From the NCBI GenBank assembly GCA_037046615.1, contig JBAOHD010000012.1, forward strand, positions 1 to 64,000: DNA of 64,000 nucleotides, written 5' to 3'. Position numbers and translations under genes: made by a program. This DNA is from Phosphoribacter sp037046615 (GTDB lineage Bacteria > Actinomycetota > Actinomycetes > Actinomycetales > Dermatophilaceae). A model generated the notes under the pieces. It was not told where the DNA came from. It did not search any database and worked only from the letters and a program-made list of their open reading frames with translations. This document shows positions 32,103-40,596 of this stretch, piece by piece (position 1 is the first letter of the stretch; the number at the start of each line of letters is the position of its first letter).

Positions 32103-34748
32103 TTAGAACGGTTGGGCCATGTTGGTGAACCGGCTGTAGTGGCCCTGGAACGCCACGACAATCGTGTCGGTCGGGCCGTTTCTGTGCTTGGCGACGATCA
32201 GGTCGGCCTCACCCGCCCGGGGTGACTCACGCTCATACGCCTCGTCGCGGTGCAGCAGGATGACCATGTCGGCGTCTTGCTCGATCGAGTTGTGGACTGC
32301 GATGCCGTTGGCGATGAAGTTGTGCCCTCCGACAACCGTGGCGTCGAAGACCTCCTCCACACCGTCGGCCTCGACCGACACGACCTCGTCCCACAGGACG
32401 TCGTTCACGGCATACAGCTCGAGTTCGGCCGAGTCGAGCACCGCGGCCACGCGCCCGAGCCGCTCCCGTGACGGCGCGTGCCGATAGAGCGCGGTCCCGT
32501 TATAGGACACCCCGAGCGCCGACTGGAACTCCCGCGTCGTCATCCCGCGCTCGGACATGACCGATCGCACGGTGTCCCACACCTCGACCGGCACGGTGTC
32601 GACATTCGTGTTGGCCGTGACCCCCCGCACGATCGACAGCAGGCGCTCGGCCGCGTCCCCGCGCGCACCATGCACCCCGATCTCCTGCAAGAACCGACGC
32701 TGGCTGTCGACGCCCGAAATATCCAACGTGTAGCCGGGCCGGTAGCCCTGCTTGCGCACCGTCCGCAGCCGCGTCGAAATCCCAAACCGAAGCAGCAACC
32801 GCGACAGGTCATCGACGAGCCGCCGCGACGTCGACGCGTAATACACCCGCCCGCCGCGCCCGGACCGGTTGACCGTGACCGATCCGTCGGTCGACCAGAT
32901 GTGCCGCAAGAACACCGCGATCTGCCGCTTCGAAGCATAAAAAACGCGCTCCGGCACAAATTTCTCGTGGCTCCGCAATCCAAAGAGGCCCAACCCGTCA
33001 AGCCACGCCGCGATCGGGTTACGGACACCATGCGTGAGCCGATAGGGCGCGCGCAGACGCAGCGAAGTCACCCGCGCGGCGGCATACTCGTCGCGCACCG
33101 CGACCACGCCGAAGAGCAGTGCCGCCTTCGTCACCACCCGTAGGTTGGCCTCATCGACCGACGCGTAGCGCAGCGGCTGCCGCTTGACGAACGACCCGTC
33201 GCCAAGCAGGTGCGCGAGCAGCACGATTTTGTCGTCCTCCCACGGCTCGAAACGCTCAGGGGCAGGGGTATGCCGTGGCACCGCCACGCGCGACCCGGTG
33301 CGCAGCTCGCGCAGCGGAGCCCACCCGGCATACGTGAGGAAGGGGTGGTTGTCGGTGGCGCGGATCTCCTTACCCGACGCCAAGGTCAGCCGCCAGACCG
33401 GTCGCACCCCCGTCGAGAACACATGGGTTAGGTGGCGGCGCACGTAGCGCAGCGACTCGTCGAGCGACCACACGGGCACGTCGCGAGCGCCTGCGGCATA
33501 CAGCTCGCCCATTGTCGTCTCCGCACCGGTGTCGGCGCGCAAGACGCGGGTGTCCGCGGTCAAACACCCCGACTCACGTAGATCCGACATTTGGGGGCGC
33601 TTGTCGGTGCGCTGCTCGGGGCCACGGTTGAGCTGCGAGATGGCGATGACCGGCACCTCGAGCTCCTTGGCCAGCAGCTTCAAGGCCCGCGAAAACTCCG
33701 ACACCTCCTGCTGCCGGCTCTCCACGCGCTTCCCAGACGACATCAGCTGCAAATAGTCGATGACGACGAGCTTGAGGTTGTTGCGCTGCTTGAGCCGCCG
33801 ACACTTGGCGCGGATCTCCATCAGCGACATGTTGGGCGAGTCGTCGATAAACAGCGGCGCGTCCGACACGCGGCCCATCGTCTTGGCCAGGCGCTGCCAG
33901 TCGTCGTCGCGCATCGTGCCTTTACGCATGTGCTGCAACTGAATCTGCGCCTCGGCCGACAGCAGACGCATGGTGATCTCGGTCTTGCTCATTTCGAGCG
34001 AGAAGACGACCGACGCCATTTTGTGCTTGATCGCCGCCGTCCGCGCGATATCGAGCCCGAGCGTCGATTTGCCCATCGCGGGTCTGGCCGCCAGCACGAT
34101 CATCTGCCCGGGGTGCAACCCATTGGTCAACGCATCCAGATCGGTGAAACCCGTTGGCACGCCAGTCATTTCGCCAGACTTGCCGGAGGCGACCTCGATC
34201 TCGTCGACGGTCATCTCGATGATGTCGCCGAGCCGGTGGTAGTCCTCCCCGCCCCGCTTGTCGGCCACGGCATACACCTCGGCCTGCGCGGCGTTGACGA
34301 TGTCCTCGACATCCCCGCCGCCCTGCGCATACCCGAGTTGCACGATCTTCGTGCCCGCCTCGACGAGCCGCCGCAGCACCGCGCGCTCGGCGACGATCTG
34401 CGCGTAATACCCCGCATTCGCCGCGGTCGGCACCGAGGAGATGAGTTGGTGCAGGTATGCCGTGCCGCCCACCCGCGGCAGCGACCCCCGCTTGGTCAGC
34501 TCGTCGGCGACGGTCACCGCATCGGCCGGCTCGCCGCGTCCATAGAGATCCAGGACAGCGTCGAAAATGATCTCGTGCGCCGGCCGATAGAAGTCAGGCC
34601 CGCGCAGTGTCGCGACGACGTCGGCGATCGCGTCCTTGCTCAGCAGCATCCCCCCGAGCACCGACTGCTCGGCCGCGACGTCCTGCGGCGGCAGACGATC
34701 CTCCGGCGGCCCCTCGGAAGCACCCGGGAACAACTGCTGGATCGACAC
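32103..34748 (-). CDS. dnaB: Replicative DNA helicase DnaB with intein
   Basis: The host part (455 residues) starts PPQDVAAEQSVLGGMLLSKDAI, typical of actinobacterial DnaB, and has Walker A AARPAMGKSTLG and VVIDYLQLM. It unwinds DNA at the replication fork as a hexamer. After RESG comes a 426-residue intein, and the C-extein resumes with SIEQDADMVILLHR. Splicing is required for function. The start is uncertain: GTG at 34748 (VSIQQLF) gives a normal N-terminus, while another GTG at 34781 would add 11 residues. A Tn7-like element sits 3 bp beyond its stop codon, leaving the gene intact. Confidence 0.95.
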   Translation of the reverse strand: MSIQQLFPGASEGPPEDRLPPQDVAAEQSVLGGMLLSKDAIADVVATLRGPDFYRPAHEIIFDAVLDLYGRGEPADAVTVADELTKRGSLPRVGGTAYLHQLISSVPTAANAGYYAQIVAERAVLRRLVEAGTKIVQLGYAQGGGDVEDIVNAAQAEVYAVADKRGGEDYHRLGDIIEMTVDEIEVASGKSGEMTGVPTGFTDLDALTNGLHPGQMIVLAARPAMGKSTLGLDIARTAAIKHKMASVVFSLEMSKTEITMRLLSAEAQIQLQHMRKGTMRDDDWQRLAKTMGRVSDAPLFIDDSPNMSLMEIRAKCRRLKQRNNLKLVVIDYLQLMSSGKRVESRQQEVSEFSRALKLLAKELEVPVIAISQLNRGPEQRTDKRPQMSDLRESGCLTADTRVLRADTGAETTMGELYAAGARDVPVWSLDESLRYVRRHLTHVFSTGVRPVWRLTLASGKEIRATDNHPFLTYAGWAPLRELRTGSRVAVPRHTPAPERFEPWEDDKIVLLAHLLGDGSFVKRQPLRYASVDEANLRVVTKAALLFGVVAVRDEYAAARVTSLRLRAPYRLTHGVRNPIAAWLDGLGLFGLRSHEKFVPERVFYASKRQIAVFLRHIWSTDGSVTVNRSGRGGRVYYASTSRRLVDDLSRLLLRFGISTRLRTVRKQGYRPGYTLDISGVDSQRRFLQEIGVHGARGDAAERLLSIVRGVTANTNVDTVPVEVWDTVRSVMSERGMTTREFQSALGVSYNGTALYRHAPSRERLGRVAAVLDSAELELYAVNDVLWDEVVSVEADGVEEVFDATVVGGHNFIANGIAVHNSIEQDADMVILLHRDEAYERESPRAGEADLIVAKHRNGPTDTIVVAFQGHYSRFTNMAQPF
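32289..33566 (-). other. DnaB intein with LAGLIDADG-type homing domain
   Basis: The 426-residue insertion starts with Cys (CLTADTRVL, block A), has block B ATDNHPFLTYAGW, and ends VVGGHNFIANGIAVHN before Ser. Two LAGLIDADG-like motifs (LLAHLLGDGSF and FLRHIWSTDGS) mark a homing endonuclease. The insertion point RESG/SIEQDAD is the same as that of the Synechocystis DnaB intein. All splicing residues (Cys1, block B His, terminal His-Asn, Ser+1) are present, so it should splice. Confidence 0.93.
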
Positions 34749-35251
34749 GCTGCCCGACCTGACCTTCCTCCGACGCCGCACGTGTGGCCCGCACCCCGAG
34801 CCCTACGTCGCCATCAGAGCACCCACCACTGACAGCCTCCCCACGCTATGGGCCCGCCCGAGGCGCCTCAACCGACCCCTGTGGACCTCGAGTGGACAAC
34901 GTGTGGGAAACGCCCGAGACCACTGTGCACAGGGTGGGGACAACGTGGGGACAAGAGGGTACTTTCCGCCAGATGTGGCCGCATCTCACGCCTTAAGCCT
35001 CATCCATCTGTGTGGACAAGAGAAGTTTCCGGGCGTGTCCACCGCCCGGGCTTGGTCGCTCGCTGATCCGTCTCGCGGCAGACGTGAAAGGGCAGGAGCG
35101 CAGGCTTCCGGGGCCGCCAACTCGCCACACCTGCCCTTTCACCCTCGCGAACCCACCACACCTGCCCTCCACGGTCGCGGGTGCGCCTCCACCCCGATCC
35201 GGTATGCCGTGCGCCTGGCGCGGTGGCGACGGCCCGGCATACGCTCGCCCG
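34749..35251. other. 500-bp gap upstream of dnaB with DnaA-box-like words and a hairpin repeat
   Basis: No credible gene. Between 34877 and 35020 there are several same-orientation words of the form GTGGACAA or GGGGACAA; TGTGGACAA at 35011-35019 is the complement of the actinobacterial DnaA box TTGTCCACA. Further on, GTGAAAGGGCAGG (35084-35096) pairs with CCTGCCCTTTCAC (35130-35142). Confidence 0.5.
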
Positions 35252-35524
35252 ATGTGCCGCAACATCCGCCCCCTGCACAACTTCGAGCCCCCCGCCACGC
35301 GTGAGGAGATCGCGGCCGCCGCGCTGCAATACGTCCGCAAGATCGCCGGCACGACCGCCCCGAGCCAGGCCAATCGCGCGGCCTTCGACGAGGCCGTCGC
35401 CGCCGTCGCCGTCGCGACCGACACCCTCCTCGCGCACCTCACGACCTCGGCCGCGCCCAAGGACCGCGCCGTCGAAGCCGCAAAAGCCCGCGCCCGCAAC
35501 GCCGCCCGCTTCGGCACCGCCTGA
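35252..35524 (+). CDS. DUF2277 family protein
   Basis: The 90-residue protein starts MCRNIRPLHNFEPPATREEI, the signature opening of DUF2277, followed by AALQYVRKIAGTTAPSQANR and a basic helical tail. It is full length. The function of the family is not established; the members are small helical cytoplasmic proteins. It stands alone, convergent with the gamma-glutamylcyclotransferase-like gene (13 bp between ends). Confidence 0.85.
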   Translation: MCRNIRPLHNFEPPATREEIAAAALQYVRKIAGTTAPSQANRAAFDEAVAAVAVATDTLLAHLTTSAAPKDRAVEAAKARARNAARFGTA

Positions 35525-35537
35525 CTTCAGCCCCAGC

Positions 35538-36020
35538 TCAGCCCCACCGCCCGCTCTCGATGCGCGGCAGGTCCGTGACCGGCCGGGTCCACTCATAGAT
35601 CCACGCCCGCTCCCCGACGCCAGAGCCAGCACGAGCACCAGCAGCACCACACGCAAGACCAGCACGAGCAGGTATGCCGTCCACCAAGACCCGCCGATAC
35701 ATCCCCGGATCGCCGGTCTCGGCATCGGCGGCCACCTCTTCGTAGGCATCGAACGCCGCCAGGGCCTCCTGCAGCCACCCGACACCCGAGCCCCTGACCA
35801 CCCGCACGAGGTCGCACTCGATCGCCGCTCCGGCCTCCCGCTCACCCCGCAGCGCCGGCCAGTCGAGCACCGCTGCCGGATAGGCGCCGACGTCAAACAG
35901 CCACCCCGGCACCCGCAGCCCCCGCCCCACTGTCACAACCGGCGGCAACTCGGCGCCGCCATAGGTCGGCATGCCTTCGCGCAACGTCCCGTAGACGAGC
36001 ATGAGGTCGACGTCAGTCAC
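35538..36020 (-). CDS. Gamma-glutamylcyclotransferase-like (AIG2 family) protein
   Basis: The protein contains LMLVYGTLREGMPTYGG near the N-terminus, the YGTLR substrate-binding signature of the GGCT/AIG2 fold. LFDVGAYPAAVLD and CDLVRVV follow, and then the acidic segment AFDAYEEVAAD, which may supply the catalytic Glu. Members release 5-oxoproline from gamma-glutamyl compounds. I take the GTG at 36020 as start (160 aa); a GTG at 36032 or the ATG at 36002 are alternatives. The C-terminal 50 residues are Gly/Ala-rich and less typical. Confidence 0.75.
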   Translation of the reverse strand: MTDVDLMLVYGTLREGMPTYGGAELPPVVTVGRGLRVPGWLFDVGAYPAAVLDWPALRGEREAGAAIECDLVRVVRGSGVGWLQEALAAFDAYEEVAADAETGDPGMYRRVLVDGIPARAGLACGAAGARAGSGVGERAWIYEWTRPVTDLPRIESGRWG

Positions 36021-36047
36021 GTCGGCCGACACTAGCCTGGAGCTCCC

Positions 36048-36806
36048 ATGCCCGAGCCACCAGCGCCGCCACCAGCGCCACCCGCCGACGAGCCACCAGC
36101 CCCGCACGCTGCCCTCATCGACGCGATCCACCGCGCCCTCTCGGCCCACGCCGACCCCACCCGCGCGGTCGGCCAGCAGCGCTACATGAAGTCGACCCTC
36201 CCCTACCTCGGCCTCACCACCCCCGTCCTGCGCTCGACGATGCGCGCCCTCGTGCGCGACCCGGCATACGCCCTCACGAGCCGACCCGCGTGGGAGGCGA
36301 CGATCCGCGCACTCTGGGACGGTGCCACGCATCGCGAACACTGGTATGCCGCGCTCGTCCTCGCGCGCCACCCTCGCTCCCGCGCGTGGCGAGACCTCGA
36401 CGCCCTCCCGCTGTATCGATACCTGATCACGAAGGGGGCGTGGTGGGATGTCGTCGACGAGACGGCCACCCACCTCGTGCGCGACCTGCTCGACGAGCAC
36501 CCGAGCCCCACACTCGACGCCACCCTGCGTGAGTGGGCGCACGACGACAACCGCTGGATCCGCCGGTCGGCGATCATCTGCCAGGTCGGGCGCGGCCCGC
36601 GCACCGACACATCGCTGCTCACCGACGCGATCACCCCGAGCATCGCCGACCGAGACTTCTTCGCCCGCAAGGCAATCGGATGGGCGCTGCGCGACTACGC
36701 CCGCACCAACCCCGACTGGGTGCGGGCGTTCGTCGACCGTCGCCCCGACCTATCGGGCCTCTCGCGTCGCGAAGCCCTCAAGCATCTCGGCCCGCTCGAC
36801 GCATGA
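36048..36806 (+). CDS. DNA alkylation repair protein (AlkD-like HEAT-repeat)
   Basis: The 252-residue protein has a Pro-rich start, then the HEAT-like helical repeats of the AlkC/AlkD glycosylase superfamily: VGQQRYMKSTLPYLGLTTPV, WWDVVDETATHLVRDLL and REWAHDDNRWIRRSAIICQ. AlkD-type enzymes excise N3- and N7-alkylpurines. The WxDxxD-like stretch WDVVDE and the motif DRDFFARKAIGWALRDYA are typical. It is divergent from the GGCT-like gene and followed 10 bp later by the MATE transporter. Confidence 0.85.
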   Translation: MPEPPAPPPAPPADEPPAPHAALIDAIHRALSAHADPTRAVGQQRYMKSTLPYLGLTTPVLRSTMRALVRDPAYALTSRPAWEATIRALWDGATHREHWYAALVLARHPRSRAWRDLDALPLYRYLITKGAWWDVVDETATHLVRDLLDEHPSPTLDATLREWAHDDNRWIRRSAIICQVGRGPRTDTSLLTDAITPSIADRDFFARKAIGWALRDYARTNPDWVRAFVDRRPDLSGLSRREALKHLGPLDA

Positions 36807-36816
36807 GCGCCGACTC

Positions 36817-38172
36817 ATGAGCGCACGCGCGCGCACCGACAACCCCAGCCCGCGCCGCCCCACGACGACCGGCCGCGAGATCGTCGGACTCGCCGTGCCG
36901 GCCTTCCTCGCCCTCGTCGCCGAACCCCTCTACCTGCTGGCCGACTCGGCCATCGTCGGCCACCTCGGCACGATCCCCCTGGCCGGGCTCGGCGTCGCCG
37001 CGTCGGTCTTGCTCTCAGCGACCGGCCTGTTCATCTTCCTCGCCTACGCCACGACCGCCAGCGTCGCCCGAGCCATCGGCGCCAGCGATCGCCACCACGC
37101 CCTGAGCCTCGGGCTTGACGGCCTGTGGCTGTCGCTGGCCATCGGCTCGGTCGTCGCCGGCGTCGTCGCCGCAGCCGCCGACCCCCTCTCAGCCGCCTTC
37201 GGGGCCAGCGAAGCCGCCCACGCGCAAGCGGTGACCTACCTGCGGATCTCGGCGGCCGGCATACCGGGCATGTTCCTCACCCTCGCCGCGACCGGCACCC
37301 TCCGCGGCCTCCTCGACACCCGCACTCCGCTCGTCGCGACCGTCATCGGGCTCTCAACCAATGTCGCCCTCAATGTCGCCCTCGTTCACGGCCTGCACTG
37401 GGGCATCGCCGGCTCCGCGTGGGGCACGACGATCGCCCACACCGGCATCGCGGCCGCCCTCACCGCCGTCGTCGTCCGCCACGCCCGCGCCGCCGATGTC
37501 GCCCTCAAGCCCCACCCCGCGCGCGTCCTCGCCGCGGCCCGCGACGGCATACCCCTTGTCATCCGCACCGTCGCACTCCGGGCCGTCCTGCTCCTATCGG
37601 TCTGGGCCGCAGCACATTTGGGCGACGCTCCGCTTGCCGCTCACCAAGTCGTCGCGACCATCTGGAGCGTCCTGGCCTTCGCGGTCGACGCCCTCGCGAT
37701 CGCCGCGCAAGCGATCGTCGGCCGTGATCTCGGCGCCGGCAACCTCCCCGCCGCGCGCGCCGCGATCCGCACGATGCTCCGGTGGGGCGTCGGCTACGGC
37801 GTCCTGCTCGGTGGCCTCCTCGCGCTCGCGGCCGGCCCGATCACGGCGCTCGTCACCCCTGACCCCGCCGTCCAGCGGTATGCCGTGCCCGCCCTCCTCG
37901 TCGCGGCCGCCGGCCAGCTCGTCGCTGGCTATGTCTTCGTTGCCGACGGCGTCCTCATGGGCGCTGGCGACTTCCGCTACCTCGCCCGAGCCATGGTCGT
38001 CTCGCTCACGGCGTACCTGCCGCTGGCCGCCCTCGTGCGAATGCGCGGCGTCTGGGGCGACCCCGGCGCCACCCTCGTCATGCTGTGGGGCGCTTTCCTC
38101 GTCTTCATGACCGTGCGAGCGCTCACCCTCTGGTGGCGTCTGCGCACCGACGTCTGGGCCACCGCCCGCTGA
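36817..38172 (+). CDS. MATE family efflux transporter
   Basis: The 451-residue protein starts at ATG 36817 and has about 12 hydrophobic segments. The opening EIVGLAVPAFLALVAEPLYLLADSAIVGHLG is typical of MATE/DinF proteins, and the second half repeats the pattern (LAAHQVVATIWSVLAFAVDALAIAAQAIVG). It exports drugs or metabolites in exchange for protons or sodium. A MATE gene beside rplI and dnaB is a common arrangement in related actinobacteria. It is transcribed in tandem with the AlkD-like gene. Confidence 0.9.
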   Translation: MSARARTDNPSPRRPTTTGREIVGLAVPAFLALVAEPLYLLADSAIVGHLGTIPLAGLGVAASVLLSATGLFIFLAYATTASVARAIGASDRHHALSLGLDGLWLSLAIGSVVAGVVAAAADPLSAAFGASEAAHAQAVTYLRISAAGIPGMFLTLAATGTLRGLLDTRTPLVATVIGLSTNVALNVALVHGLHWGIAGSAWGTTIAHTGIAAALTAVVVRHARAADVALKPHPARVLAAARDGIPLVIRTVALRAVLLLSVWAAAHLGDAPLAAHQVVATIWSVLAFAVDALAIAAQAIVGRDLGAGNLPAARAAIRTMLRWGVGYGVLLGGLLALAAGPITALVTPDPAVQRYAVPALLVAAAGQLVAGYVFVADGVLMGAGDFRYLARAMVVSLTAYLPLAALVRMRGVWGDPGATLVMLWGAFLVFMTVRALTLWWRLRTDVWATAR

Positions 38173-38199
38173 CCCGCACGCCCGCTTTTCGCACGGCAC

Positions 38200-38320
38200 A
38201 GGGCAGGTATGCCGGTTGGCGCTGAGTCAAAGGGCCTGTATGCCGGTTGGCGCTGGGTCAAAGGGCAGGTATGCAGGCTTCGAGGGCTCGGAAGCCGGCA
38301 TACGTGCCCTTCCACTCGGC
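38200..38320. repeat. Tandem and hairpin repeats of the GGGCAGGTATGC family
   Basis: Three near-tandem units of about 31 bp each contain AGGGC(A/C)(G/T)GTATGC with GGTTGGCGCTG(A/G)GTCAA. The last unit pairs with GCATACGTGCCCTT about 30 bp further on to form a hairpin. Similar hairpins occur at 35084, 48118 and 48338. Confidence 0.6.
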
Positions 38321-38325
38321 GGGGC

Positions 38326-38412
38326 AGCCGGGTCAGCGGGGGCAACGGGGTCAGCGGGTCAACGGGTCAGGGGTCAGCGGGTCAGGGGTCAGCGGGTCAG
38401 GGGTCAGTGAGG
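38326..38412. repeat. GGGTCAGC short tandem repeat
   Basis: The stretch consists of variants of GGGTCAGCGGGTCAG repeated about six times between the MATE gene end and the rplI terminator. It is non-coding. Confidence 0.75.
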
Positions 38413-38423
38413 CCAGACACGAC

Positions 38424-38456
38424 GAAGGCCGGGTCGCCTGACGCGGCCCGGCCTTC
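38424..38456. terminator. Bidirectional terminator hairpin downstream of rplI and the MATE gene
   Basis: GAAGGCCGGGTCGC pairs with GCGGCCCGGCCTTC over 14 positions with one G-T pair and a 5-base loop. It lies between two converging genes, as expected for a shared intrinsic terminator. Confidence 0.75.
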
Positions 38457-38489
38457 TGGCCTAGCAAAACTCAACCAGCGTGACCCGAT

Positions 38490-38936
38490 TTACGCGGGCA
38501 CGACCTCGAAAGCAACCTTGGCCTGCACCTCGGGGTGCAAACGCACGAGCGCCTCGTAGGTGCCGATCGTCTTGATGTGACCAGGCACCTCGATCTTGCG
38601 ACGGTCGAGCTCCGGGCCACCGGCAGCCTTGACGGCAGCCGCGATGTCGCCACCGCTGACCGCGCCAAACAGGCGCCCGCCCTTGCCCGCCTTGGCAGCG
38701 ACCGTGACGGCCTTGCCCTCGAGCGAACCCTTGACCGCCTTGGCGTCGTCGAGCGACTTGATCGCGCGAGCCTCACGGCCCTTGACGAGCGCGTCGACCT
38801 GCTTCTGGCCGCCAGCGGTCCACGTGGTGGCCAGCTTGCGGGGGAACAGGTAGTTGCGTGCGTAGCCGTCCTTGACGTCGACGACGTCACCGGCCGTGCC
38901 GAGGCCGCTGACCTCGTGCGTGAGAATGACCTTCAT
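38490..38936 (-). CDS. rplI: 50S ribosomal protein L9
   Basis: The 148-residue protein starts MKVILTHEVSGLGTAGDVV, the N-terminal RNA-binding domain with the signature VKDGYARNYLFPRKLA. A long central helix and the C-terminal domain (RLFGAVSGGDIAAAV) follow. It is full length. It is the last gene of the rpsF-ssb-rpsR-rplI operon and ends before the hairpin at 38424. Confidence 0.97.
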   Translation of the reverse strand: MKVILTHEVSGLGTAGDVVDVKDGYARNYLFPRKLATTWTAGGQKQVDALVKGREARAIKSLDDAKAVKGSLEGKAVTVAAKAGKGGRLFGAVSGGDIAAAVKAAGGPELDRRKIEVPGHIKTIGTYEALVRLHPEVQAKVAFEVVPA

Positions 38937-38985
38937 CTCCAGTGTCTCCTCGTCCAGATGTGACAGTCAGTGACTGGTATGCCGG

Positions 38986-39222
38986 TCAGCGCGCCGACGA
39001 CGAGTACGGCAACAAGGCCATCTCGCGGGCGTTCTTGACGGCGTTGGCGATGAGGCGCTGTTCTTGCACCGACACGCCGGTGACGCGGCGGGCGCGGATC
39101 TTGCCTCGGTCAGAGATGAACTTGCGCAGCAGCGCAGCGTCCTTGTAGTCGATGTTTTCGACCTTGGCCATCTTGAGCGGGTTGGCCTTCTTCTTCGGCT
39201 TCCGCGGAGCGGGCTTAGCCAT
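38986..39222 (-). CDS. rpsR: 30S ribosomal protein S18
   Basis: The 78-residue protein starts at ATG 39222, with a Lys/Pro-rich N-terminus, then YKDAALLRKFISDRGKIRARRVTG, the S18 signature. It binds S6 on the platform of the small subunit. It lies 137 bp after ssb and 49 bp before rplI in the conserved operon. Confidence 0.97.
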   Translation of the reverse strand: MAKPAPRKPKKKANPLKMAKVENIDYKDAALLRKFISDRGKIRARRVTGVSVQEQRLIANAVKNAREMALLPYSSSAR

Positions 39223-39359
39223 GTGGGTGTCTCCTTGCAGACAAATGCGTGTGTCGTGAAGTTCGTGCTGGGCGCGAAGCGCCCGGGTGAGGGACCGAGG
39301 TGACGACGCGTCGTCAGCCCAGGTCGGCTCGTCGGCTCGAGGTCGGCTCGAGGTCAGCC

Positions 39360-39953
39360 TTAGAAGGGAGGCTCGTCGTAGGACGGCGCCTGGCCGCCCC
39401 AGCCACCCTGCTGGCCACCGACGGGACCGGCGCCACCTTGGCCACCGAACCCGCCCTGGCCGGCATAGCCGCCCTGACCCTGGCCCTGGCCACCGGCCGG
39501 ACCGGTCGCCCACGGGTCGGCCTCAGGCGCGGCATACCCGCCACCCTGACCGCCCTGGCCACCGAAGCCGCCGCCGGAGCCCTGGCCGCGCTGGGTGCGC
39601 GCGACCTTGGCCGTGGCATAACGCAGCGACGGGCCCACCTCGTCGACGTCGAGCTCGACGACGGTGCGCTTCTCGCCTTCCTTGGTCTCGTAGGACCGGC
39701 TCTTGAGCCGACCCGTCACGATGACCCGGGTGCCCCGGGCAAGCGACTCGGCAACGTTTTCGGCCGCGTCCCGCCAGACCGAGCAACGCATGAAGAGGGT
39801 TTCCCCGTCCTTCCATTCGTTGCTCTGACGGTCGAACGCGCGCGGCGTCGAGGCCACGGTGAAGTTGGCGACGGCCGCCCCCGAAGGGGTAAACCGCAGC
39901 TCGGGGTCACCGGTGATGTTGCCGACGATGGTGATGACGGTGTCGCCTGCCAT
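39360..39953 (-). CDS. ssb: Single-stranded DNA-binding protein
   Basis: The 197-residue protein has an OB fold (MAGDTVITIVGNITGDPELRF, then FMRCSVWRDAAENVAESL, residues 1-115). A Gly/Gln/Ala-rich linker follows, and the acidic tip is DEPPF, the usual partner-binding end. It protects single-stranded DNA in replication and repair. Its place between rpsF and rpsR is the conserved arrangement. Confidence 0.97.
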   Translation of the reverse strand: MAGDTVITIVGNITGDPELRFTPSGAAVANFTVASTPRAFDRQSNEWKDGETLFMRCSVWRDAAENVAESLARGTRVIVTGRLKSRSYETKEGEKRTVVELDVDEVGPSLRYATAKVARTQRGQGSGGGFGGQGGQGGGYAAPEADPWATGPAGGQGQGQGGYAGQGGFGGQGGAGPVGGQQGGWGGQAPSYDEPPF

Positions 39954-40021
39954 GGGATGTCCTCAATTCCCTCGTGAGATGCCTCGTGGTGCTGGATGCC
40001 AGGGAGCTGGTGACCGTGAGG

Positions 40022-40309
40022 TCAGGCGCCCGGGCGCAGCAGCTTGGTGCGCATGACCGACTCGTTGAGGTTGAGCTGACGGTCCAGCTCAAGAGCCGTC
40101 GCCGGCTCAGCGGTCATGCGGATGACGGCGTAGATGCCCTCGGACTTCTTCTTGATGTCGTAGGCAAGACGACGACGGCCCCAGATGTCGACGTTGTCGA
40201 CACTGCCACCGTCCTTCTTCACGACGGTCAGCAACTTGTCGAGTGACGGCGCAACGGTGCGGTCGTCGAGCTCGGGGTCGAGGATGACCATGAGTTCGTA
40301 TTGACGCAT
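40022..40309 (-). CDS. rpsF: 30S ribosomal protein S6
   Basis: The 95-residue protein starts MRQYELMVILDPELDDRT at ATG 40309, with AGGAGGT upstream. The internal GRRRLAYDIKKKSEGIYAV and the C-terminal NESVMRTKLLRP are typical of S6. It pairs with S18. It is the first gene of the operon. Confidence 0.97.
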   Translation of the reverse strand: MRQYELMVILDPELDDRTVAPSLDKLLTVVKKDGGSVDNVDIWGRRRLAYDIKKKSEGIYAVIRMTAEPATALELDRQLNLNESVMRTKLLRPGA

Positions 40310-40338
40310 GCGGTGACCCACCTCCTCTGGTCTCGGCG

Positions 40339-40357
40339 GTCACGGTCTTTCCGTGAC
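40339..40357 (-). promoter_or_regulatory. Leader hairpin upstream of rpsF
   Basis: GTCACGG and CCGTGAC (7-bp stem, 5-base loop) lie 30 bp upstream of the rpsF start and would form in its mRNA leader. It may take part in S6:S18 feedback, which is known for rpsF leaders in other bacteria, or be a simple 5' stem. The rest of 40310-40596 holds the operon promoter region and a TTGTCCACA word near 40418, but no gene. Confidence 0.35.
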
Positions 40358-40596
40358 AGGAGGGTGTGCATGTGTCTGCCTGTCGGCACTCTGCCCGATC
40401 AGTGGGCCCGCATGGGCGGGTTGTCCACAGCTGCTGCCCTGGCCACCGAGGGTGGTGGATGACAGCGACGATCAGCGGTATGCCGGAGGCGAACCTCCCA
40501 AGCATACGTCACCGCCGCAGTGGCCCACCGCCGCAGACCGTGGGCCTCGTCCCGCCGAGATGGCGGCGGGACGCGGCGGGGTCGCGGACGCTGGAC

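Noticed and set aside
34784..35066. Short plus-strand open frames upstream of DUF2277
   Set aside because: They overlap the DnaA-box-like region and dnaB start, lack ribosome-binding sites and have no recognisable composition.
38326..38412. GGGTCAG repeat as a coding region
   Set aside because: It is open in several frames only because of its short period, and the encoded peptides are simple repeats with no start signal.
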